Of a stretch of DNA of 64,000 bases, positions 57,079 to 64,000 are shown piece by piece. How positions within the stretch are numbered: position 1 is the first letter of the stretch; every line of letters begins with the position of its first letter. The notes beneath the pieces are model-generated. The model made no database searches. It had not been told where the DNA came from and saw nothing but the letters and a program-made list of their open reading frames with translations. A program made the translations under genes and the position numbers. The DNA comes from Tieghemostelium lacteum (taxonomy: Eukaryota; Evosea; Eumycetozoa; Dictyosteliales; Raperosteliaceae), in contig LODT01000021.1 in NCBI GenBank assembly GCA_001606155.1, positions 372,001 through 436,000 on the forward strand, in the 5' to 3' direction.

Positions 57079-57564
57079 ATGTCTTGGCAGGTAATAATAT
57101 ATTTAAAAAAACTATACTAAATGGTATTAATATGAAATTATAGTCATTTATTGATACAAATTTAATACATACTGGTAAAATTTCAGAAGCTGCAATATTA
57201 GGTGCTGAAGACGGAATGAGATGGGCTTATAGCAGAGGTTTTCATTTACTTCGTAAGTGTTTAAATTTAAAATATATAAAATTATATTAATTAAGGTAAA
57301 GCTCATGAGGGTAAACATATTGTAGACCTTTTTAACAGTCCAAATGATGTAAATGGTAGTGGTGTAATCTTAAATGGATGTAAATACATTGTTATTGCCT
57401 CTACAGATAGATCAATCTATGCTGTAAATGGACTAAATGGTGTGGTTTTAGTTAAAACAAAGTCAACAGTAATTGTGGCACAATATGAAGCACCTGTTAA
57501 ATGTGAACTTGCTGCTAATATTGCTGAGAGTTTAGCTGTTAATCTTTTGAGTAATGGTTATTAA
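57079..57564 (+). CDS. Profilin
   Basis: Three short exons, 57079-57090, 57144-57252 and 57296-57564, give 129 residues, the usual profilin size. It is missed by long-ORF searches because the first exon is four codons (MSWQ). Profilin binds actin monomers, poly-proline and phosphoinositides. Family marks are MSWQSFIDTNLI, the alanine-rich AAILGAEDGMRWAYSRGF, VILNGCKYIVIASTDRSIYAVNGLNGVVLVKTKSTVIVAQY and the C-terminal helix NIAESLAVNLLSNGY. The terminal SWQ and poly-proline-binding aromatics (Trp3, Trp near 31, Tyr at the C-terminus) are kept. Dictyostelids carry several profilins; which paralogue this is cannot be told. Confidence 0.93.
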
Positions 57565-57888
57565 TAAATTTAGTATAGAGACTTTAACTTTTAAATGAAA
57601 TAATCATAATAATAATAAAAATATCAATCTATTCTAATTTTAAATGTAGACTTATATAATAATTAATTACAAAAAAGTGTATGGTTTTATATATTTATTA
57701 ATTGGATATGCTAAATTTTAATTTTTTATTGTTTGGTTGTGTGTATATGGGATATAAATCTGGAGATGTGAAAATTTCTTGTGGGGGTGACTGATTGTGG
57801 AGCAAGGATTTACGATATCTTGTGGTCTTGTTATCAATCAAATTATTAGAAATACTCTCTATATAAGATCATAAAGTACAATAGTTAA
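57565..57888. other. Spacer between profilin and the fossil element
   Basis: AT-rich at first. From about 57770 to 57830 the plus strand becomes G-rich (TTGTGGGGGTGACTGATTGT). This may mark the edge of the inserted element. No gene recognised. Confidence 0.45.
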
Positions 57889-59193
57889 TTGAACAGAGTA
57901 ATGAATGAAAACTTGATCAAAGTAATTGAAGAGTATAAGAAATTGATTTACGATAAGGAGTCAAAAGTTGAAGGATGTATATTTACATTAAAGCATTGCG
58001 CTGATAGAATGGCAGAAATGAAAGAAAAGCTGGAAAATATGGATTTAGTAATGATTGTTTTTATGATTTATGAAAATTTGTCCAGATGAAATGAAGAGGG
58101 CATTTCCTACACCAGAGTCATTGAAATCATTTATTGGAGTATCAATAGTTTCAGGTGACCACCAATATCATTCTATAAACCCATCAGCAAAGAGAGTTAT
58201 CAAATTACTTTTAGAAGATGGTCATTTTAGAGTTCATCAGGATCAAGCTTCTTATCAATTAAGAAATATATCTTTAGTTGGAGAGAAGCCAGCAATAGCA
58301 TACAAGTATATAGATGAAAATAGTGCAGAGGTGTACATTAAGGGTAAAAAACCAATTGTCAAATCAAGAAAATGGTTAGTGAAACAAAAGAAGACATATG
58401 CCTATTCATCAGCATATACATGTATAAAGTGTGAAGGTGATGAATCACTAAAAGATACTTATGATAAATTTGTGAAAGAAGCAACAGCAATTAAAGAAAT
58501 GACTGGTGGTAGAATCAATAAGTTTGAAACTAGAGAATCATTGCACAGAGCAGGTGTTTGAACCTAGCTAAAGATTTGGACTTGCACATGATCTGGTTAA
58601 TGATTCAGAACCAAATGCTTTACTTTATAATGGTGATTGTACAGTTAATGGAGATGTATTATTCGGTAAATACATAGATGAAGTAATGGGTTATGTTCAA
58701 CAAGGAGTACTAAGATCCAAAGAGCTCTTCCAAAAGCTATGGGGATTTTTAGGTAAATTATCTAAAAGAATTAATCATTGTAATGCCAAACTAGTTAAAG
58801 AAATAGATAATGGTGAGCACAAAGTTGCATTCAAAGATATTGATTTTGAATTAGATTGTGGATATCAACACCTATCATTCAAGAGTTATTAAGGAAATAC
58901 AGTAGGTCAACAAAGTATTAATTCATTTAAATATTATGATACACCTTATGCCAGATTAGTACCATTTATTTTATCAAGAGGTAGAAAGATGACTGGATCT
59001 ATCATTGCACCATTCATTGAAGACATTGTTAGAGTTCACGGATGGATTTTACTCAAAGAAAGAGCAGGGTATCACTCAAGATACAAGTAAAAGAGGAGGT
59101 AAATCTCTTGATAATGTGAAGTTAGGTAATGAACCTGGTAATCTTAAGTATGAAGGTTTCTGTGAATATGGTGAAGTGAGTAAGATGAAATAG
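57889..59193 (+). mobile_element. Fossil of a PolB-bearing (Polinton/Maverick-like or related protein-primed) element
   Basis: A row of open pieces on the plus strand reads like parts of one long protein that has been broken several times. Short motifs suggest a family-B DNA polymerase of the protein-primed kind used by Polintons, virophages and linear plasmids: HFRVHQDQASYQ-type and TGGRINKFET stretches towards the front, and a YDTPYARLVPF piece with a TDGF motif towards the back, where the metal-binding palm motif is expected. No capsid, integrase or protease gene and no terminal repeats were seen, so this is a lone remnant. The amount of damage suggests middle age: clearly dead, but still readable. 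It abuts the Uma2-like gene. Confidence 0.5.
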
Positions 59194-59256
59194 GTTAATG
59201 ATGAATTATTTATTAAATCATAGGCTGAATTGAAATTGTTTCTAGTTTTGGTGGTT

Positions 59257-60413
59257 TCAGTCCATTGGATATGATGACAAATCCAACTTAAAGCCATTTA
59301 CATCCCCAATACAATGAATTATCAAATTTGGTCCATGTTGAGGTAGAGCTATAATTTGATTGGGTGGCCATAAGGGAACTGAAACATGGCATACACCTGG
59401 ATGATTAGGTACAACTCTCATGCTATCAAAATATATATGGTTGAAATTGTTTAAAATATTTAACTGATCTTGTTTTGTCTGTATAGAATTTAAAATATCT
59501 TGATGCCCCTCTGTACCTACTAATCCAGGATTAATAAGTAGGGACTGGTGGCTTCCTAAAATCCTATTTTGAAGTTGAGCAATTTGTTGTGGAGTTTGTT
59601 GTATTTGAAGTTGAGCCTGTGGATGTACATATAGATTGGGTTTACCAACTTGAGGATGAAGTAGATTTGTTCTACAATATAAATCAACCATTCTTGATTT
59701 CCCATCAATCAAAAGACCTGACTCTGATCCACATTCTATCCACATACACATCTTATCCATTTGATATTGACGTTCATTGTTGGGTCCTAGTGAATATGAA
59801 CGGTTCTCTATAACAAAAGATGGTGCAATTGGAATAGTATTATTCTTTCTTGTCTCTATATCAATATTCATATGTTGTTGGAGGGGAAAGTAGGCAGCAT
59901 CTGGCCCACTATATATTAAACAGATATAATAACATGTTAGTAATATAAAAACGAATTTGTATTCACTTGATCTTACAATTTTCCATCTGTATTAGGTCCT
60001 ACTAAATGAAACTTTGAGCTTGAATCATTGGGAAGTACCAAACCATGGTCAACTGTCCAATTACTAAGTTGTCTACCCAATTCAATATTCTGTCTTGTGG
60101 GAAGATCAGCGATTGTTTTAATGTTGATTAATGAGCTATTCAATGTTTCAATGTTAAGATTATCATTAAACTTGATAAGTTCAGGTATTGATTTTGCAAA
60201 TGTTGGTGAGTTGTTACTAATATGTATTGGTAGAAGAGGAAGTAGAGGTGATAAATCAATGCTAGTTTCTTCTGGAACTTCTATACAATGGTGGTTAATG
60301 TATTTTGGGTTGAAACTACTATTTAATTTCTTGAATTTTTGAAATTCCTTTTCTGAGATTCTCCAAGGTAATTTCAGTTTGTGAGTTTCTATAAGCCCTC
60401 TTAAATCACCCAT
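59257..60413 (-). CDS. Uma2-like (DUF820, PD-(D/E)XK nuclease fold) protein, 362 aa
   Basis: Two minus-strand exons, 59977-60413 and 59257-59908. The middle part follows the bacterial Uma2 restriction-endonuclease-like pattern. A helix (NIELGRQLSNWTVDHG) leads to LVLPNDSSSKFHLVGPN and then the strand with FGPDAAYFP (Asp near 149, completed across the intron). Next come IAPSFVIENRS (Glu in the place of the catalytic E) and YQMDKMCMWIECGSESGLLIDGKSRMVDLY, with Lys in the expected helix. The active-site acids and the lysine look kept. The C-terminal 130 residues (Gln-rich, then HPGVCHVSVPLWPPNQII) are not part of the standard domain. Uma2 proteins are common in cyanobacteria and other bacteria, but not typical of eukaryotes. 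DNA cleavage is not shown; the fold assignment rests on pattern only. Confidence 0.65.
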
Positions 60414-60574
60414 TTTGAAAAAATAATTTAAAAATTTACCAATACACTTTTATTTCTTGTTTTTCGAATAATAATTTGAAGTTCTGAGTTTATGTACGAA
60501 TTATTTTAGTTATTATACAATTATTTTTTGAAAAAGTATAAGAGTTTTTTTTTTTAGTTTTTTTGCGTGTGACA

Positions 60575-62482
60575 ATGTCAAAAGATGTTATCTTTTTAGA
60601 TTTATCCAATAATTTCATGAATATGGAATTATATGGGAACAGAAGAACAAATCATAATATATCCAATAGATATGATTTAAACAACAAGTTAATTAAAAAT
60701 TTAGATTTAGATTATGTCATACCATATACTTTTGAAAATAAATGTCCATTCTATATGGAATGGTCACCTGATAATGTTAATTTAGCTTTAGCAACAAGTA
60801 AGCTTTATGAATAATTCAATAGATGTAATATTTCAAGTTTATAGTTTATCTAATTTTGAATGAATATAGATGACAGTGTAGATATTTTTGAATCGAATTC
60901 AGGTGAATTACTATATAGTATAGCTGAACACACTCAAGTCATATCAATGGTTATATGGTTTAACAAATTACATAAGAGTTATGATGATGAATCAACTCTA
61001 CCTCCACCACCTAGTAAGAAAATTCCTGTGGAGTTAAAAGAAGCAACTTCAAGAGACACCTATAAAAATACATTAGAATCTAGATACAATTCATTGATTA
61101 CATGTTCGTTAGATAGCACCATAAAAGTTTACGAAAACTTTAGACTGAAAACAAATTTAGAGGATCCAAGTGACGACAAGAAAGACTGGATAAAGTCATT
61201 AGCACTATCACAAGATGACAGAGTTCTACTGAGTGGATATGCATCAAGTTCTATAAGTGCTTGGGATATGACTGTAGGGCAACCTACATTTAAACTTGTA
61301 AAAGCACATTCTGAAAGTAACCAAGAACTAAACACTATAAACACAATTAAATTTCAAAATTTGAATAATAATATATTCCTTACTGGTGCTAGATATGGTA
61401 GTATTAGAATGTGGGATATGCGTACTCCACCAAAGACACCTATATTTCACATTCATGCTCATAATAAGCTAAATGGTGTGCATTTCACTGCTGATGAGCG
61501 AAGGATGTTGTCTAATGGAAGAGATGGTGCTATTCGTTTGTGGGATTTGAGAAGTATCCAGTCAGACCCTTCCACAAAGATCTTTAGTAATATTGTAAAT
61601 CACAATGAAATGGATCACCATAAAACAGGACTTTTGAAAGAGTACAAAGGACACAAGTGTGGTAGCTATAATATAGGTTGTGCATTTATAAATAACGATA
61701 GACACATTGTTTCTGGATCTGAAGACCACTGTATTTATATATACGACACAGAGACTGCAAAAATTGAAAAGAAAATGTTATCTCATAAATCTGCAGTTCA
61801 TTTAGTTCAACCATGTAAAGGTCAACAGAATATCGGGTCACCAGACTTTAGAGTTGCAACTGCTGCCATTGAGTCTTGTAATATTCATGTCTACAGTCCA
61901 CAGATACAAGACGGAGAGGAAATCAAACAGAAACCCTCTATTGGCAGTAAATTTGTTGGTGTACCTAAACCGGATGACACTGATGTTGATACTAATATTA
62001 AATTTATAACCTATGTCCAAAGAGTAACCATGGAAAAACTCATGAAGAAATTGGGTGACCAGATATTTAGTTTTTATCATAAACATAATTTATTCCCAAA
62101 CTCTGATCAAGATAATAACCCAGAGTTTAAAGTAATGTATGATAAAATTGAAAAACTCTTTTACAAGGAATTCTCTATTGAAGCTGAGGCTGTTGCTAGA
62201 AAACTAGGAAAACAGCCTAAAGATATTTTAGATCTACTCTATACTGATATAAATATTCAAGAGTTTAATAATAATAATAATAACAATAATAATGATGATA
62301 CTAGTTCAACTTTAGATAATTCAGATGATGAAACTAATTTAAAAGATCTTGAAGTACTAAGACAAATTTTAGAAGCTGGTGAAGAATATCTGGATGATGA
62401 CGATGACGATGACGACGACGATGACGATGACGATGATGATGATGACGATGATGATTATAATGTTAGTGATTATGACTACTAA
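60575..62482 (+). CDS. WD40-repeat protein with poly-aspartate tail, 611 aa
   Basis: Two exons, 60575-60797 and 60870-62482. WD40 repeats cover about residues 55-390: FYMEWSPDNVNLALATS, NSLITCSLDSTIKVYENF, RVLLSGYASSSISAWDM, NIFLTGARYGSIRMWDMRTPP, RRMLSNGRDGAIRLWDLR and RHIVSGSEDHCIYIYDTET. A helical C-terminal part follows (MEKLMKKLGDQIFSFYHKHNLFP, FYKEFSIEAEAVARKLGKQPKDIL), then an Asn run and a stretch of about 20 Asp residues before YNVSDYDY. The RRMLSNGRDGAIRLWDLR repeat has a WDxR end, as in substrate receptors of CUL4-DDB1 ligases, but an orthologue cannot be named. Start ATG 60575. Confidence 0.85.
62394..62455 (+). repeat. GAY trinucleotide microsatellite (poly-Asp codons)
   Basis: About 20 consecutive GAT/GAC codons near the 3' end of the WD40 gene. 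Mixed GAT and GAC use suggests that the run is selected or old, not a fresh slippage product. Confidence 0.8.
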
Positions 62483-62641
62483 GATTAATTAAAGATCTGG
62501 ATCTCATATATATTTAAATAAATCATTCTCTAATTGGAAGGGTTAAAACCAATACACTTGGTTTTAAAAAATATTTTTCATAGTGTGAGGGTATAAATTT
62601 GAATATTGAAACTATTTGAGAATAGTTGAATATTATATAGA

Positions 62642-63130
62642 ATGTCACAATTTTCAACAATATGGCCATTTTCTGGTAGATTTCCATTTGATATGGATAG
62701 AGAGTTATTTAGTGATATTCAAAGAGGACCTCCTCATGAAAATAGAGATTCAATAATTAGACCAGCTTCTGATATCAAAGAAACGGAAAATAATATAATA
62801 ATTAGTATTGATATTCCTGGTATTAAAAAAGAGAATATAAATGTAGAAATTGATGGTCCTATATTAAGAATCTCTGCTGAGCGTATATGTGAAAATTTAG
62901 ATTAAGTATATTAAACTATAATTTGTACTTGAAAAAATACTAATATATTGATTATAGACAAAATCAACGTTATCATAGAATTGAAAGAAGTTATGGAAAG
63001 TTTCAAAGATCATTTCCAATACCACTTAATACAACTCAAGATGAGATAGTATGTAATTACTTTGATGGGGGTACTTGAAGTACAACTTCCAAAGAAAAAA
63101 ACTGAACCTCAAAGTATTCAAATTAAATAA
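62642..63130 (+). pseudogene. Small heat-shock protein (HSP20) gene, apparently damaged
   Basis: The first part (from ATG 62642) gives a typical sHSP start with WPFSGRFPFDMDRELF and half an alpha-crystallin domain (IRPASDIKETENNIIISIDIPGIKKENINVEIDGPILRISAER). It then stops at 62903-62905 right before an intron-like segment (GTATAT at 62906, TATAG ending 62959). After that the second half is present (RYHRIERSYGKFQRSFPIPLN, DEIVCNYFDGG, then VLEVQLPKKK). It needs a phase that the first exon does not supply, and a run of five G at 63067-63071 shifts frame again by one base before VLEVQLPKKK. With two frame problems and an in-frame stop, this is most simply a pseudogene. Sequencing errors or an unusual intron could also explain part of it. 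Confidence 0.6.
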
Positions 63131-63260
63131 TCAATCAAATGCAATTGAAGGTGGTGGTAATGTTGAAAATTACAAAATATTTTTCTTTGATTTGCAAGTT
63201 TATACTCAATAAATTATTTTTTTTTTCTATGAAAACATTATTTATTTGTTTGTCCTTCAT

Positions 63261-64000
63261 ATGACATTACCCAATTATTTGATTTTAAATATATTAAAAA
63301 TATTTATAAATTTCATACAAAAGAGTACTAAAGATTTAAAATATTTATTAAGAACAGTACAGTTTTTACAATTGATTAGTAAGAGATGGAATTATGATAT
63401 TGTACCTAAACTAGAAGTTACAATAAAAATAAACTCAAATAATGCAATGACAATCTATAAAAAGATTAAGAATAAGGTTAAAGTTTCAGTACTATTGACA
63501 TTTTTATCGGATATCACTGAATATCTAGATATTGACAGTGGTGATGTAAATCAATTGGTTTATAACAACAGAGTTGTAGATGGTAGTTTTATAAAGAATG
63601 TAAAGAATAACGTTGAGATTTACCATTGTATATCACAACCTGCGTCTGAATTGGAATTGAAGATGGGTTCTTTTGATGATTTTACAGAAAACCTAAAAGA
63701 GTTATGCTTGTATCTAAATCACAGAATATCCATTGAAAATATCAGTAAAACACTTATAGCTAATCATTGTCCAATTCACACAGTTTTGATATACCATGAA
63801 TGGGTTACAAATAAGTTACCATTAACTGACCTAAACTATTTGACAAAGATCAAGTCACTGACTTCTCTGACCATTCAGATGATGTCATTGGATGTTATTG
63901 ATTTGAATCAATTAATATTATCAACTACACTTACAGATTTAGTTCTCATTGATATGGATCTATTAGAGCATCCCTCTATAACAATGGACGATATCATAAC
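63261..64000 (+). CDS. F-box-like / leucine-rich repeat protein, 5' part (runs off the window)
   Basis: ATG at 63261 opens a frame with no stop to the window end (246 codons). The start MTLPNYLILNILKIFINFIQ followed by LRTVQFLQLISKRWNYDIVPKLEVTI has the F-box pattern (LP..L..IL..., then L..V...W). Weak leucine-rich units follow (YLTKIKSLTSLTIQMMSLDVID, TTLTDLVLIDMDLLEHPS). Dictyostelids have large families of F-box/FNIP/LRR-like proteins with this layout. These are probably adaptors for SCF ubiquitin ligases, but no target can be given. The gene is incomplete at its 3' end. Confidence 0.65.
   Translation, partial: MTLPNYLILNILKIFINFIQKSTKDLKYLLRTVQFLQLISKRWNYDIVPKLEVTIKINSNNAMTIYKKIKNKVKVSVLLTFLSDITEYLDIDSGDVNQLVYNNRVVDGSFIKNVKNNVEIYHCISQPASELELKMGSFDDFTENLKELCLYLNHRISIENISKTLIANHCPIHTVLIYHEWVTNKLPLTDLNYLTKIKSLTSLTIQMMSLDVIDLNQLILSTTLTDLVLIDMDLLEHPSITMDDII

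Noticed and set aside
25826-57564. A functional actin-regulator gene cluster (ARP3, CARMIL-like, profilin)
   Set aside because: The three genes are spread over 30 kb with unrelated genes between them; co-location is most likely chance.
62642-62905. Complete 87-residue short HSP20
   Set aside because: It would end in the middle of the alpha-crystallin domain, and the second half is still present downstream, so a truncated functional gene is less likely than a damaged one.
1-64000. CRISPR arrays, tRNA and rRNA genes, bacterial operons
   Set aside because: No spaced direct repeats, no recognisable tRNA box B or rRNA sequence, and the many spliceosomal introns make this a eukaryotic nuclear region.

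Overview
The window looks like nuclear DNA of a dictyostelid social amoeba. The genes are densely packed on both strands. They carry many short introns (mostly 60-90 nt, GTATGT or GTAAGT donors, TAG or CAG acceptors), and the spacers are extremely AT-rich with long A and T runs. The protein set is also dictyostelid in flavour: a RIP3/SIN1 TORC2 subunit, an LRR plus dual-specificity phosphatase fusion, a LisH-RasGEF, a Cys-rich secreted protein and an F-box/LRR-like protein. Asn/Gln tracts are shorter and codon use is more mixed than in Dictyostelium discoideum, so another dictyostelid species is likely. That last point is inference. I rebuilt exons by hand from splice signals and reading frame. 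Where two or more exons are given, the coding lengths sum to a whole number of codons.

Layout. 0-7 kb: the tail of an unknown gene with a PCNA-box-like end, then a complete separase. 7-9 kb: an accessory patch with a long perfect-looking hairpin, a tiny acidic ORF and a damaged IS630/Tc1-mariner DD38E transposase. 9-18 kb: a bacterial-style CAP protein, an unknown acidic protein, an SRR1-family protein, UTP3/SAS10, a myristoylatable DCN1-like protein and a lipid phosphate phosphatase. 18-27 kb: an ATX1 copper chaperone, MO25 (its long first intron may hold a structured RNA), the LRR phosphatase, tyrosine aminotransferase and ARP3. 28-41 kb: HBS1, RasGEF, PEX11, a secreted protein, an mARC-type MOSC protein, an unknown multi-pass membrane protein, alternative oxidase and a serine carboxypeptidase-like protein. 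42-57.6 kb: an SH3-kinase, RIP3/SIN1, EF-1alpha, a CARMIL-like LRR protein, Rab geranylgeranyltransferase alpha, MED7, PIG-U and profilin. 57.9-64 kb: a broken PolB-bearing element, an Uma2-like nuclease-fold protein, a WD40 protein with a poly-Asp tail, a damaged small heat-shock gene and the start of an F-box-like gene.

Most genes are independent housekeeping loci, not parts of a pathway cluster. ARP3, profilin and the CARMIL-like protein are all actin regulators, and RasGEF and RIP3/SIN1 are both Ras/TORC2 signalling parts, but the distances between them suggest coincidence. The most unusual stretches are 7.1-9.8 kb (hairpin, transposase relic, bacterial-like CAP gene) and 57.9-60.4 kb (fossil DNA polymerase beside a bacterial-type Uma2 nuclease-fold gene). 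Those are the best places to look for recent acquisition or domestication. No tRNA, rRNA or CRISPR array was recognised.
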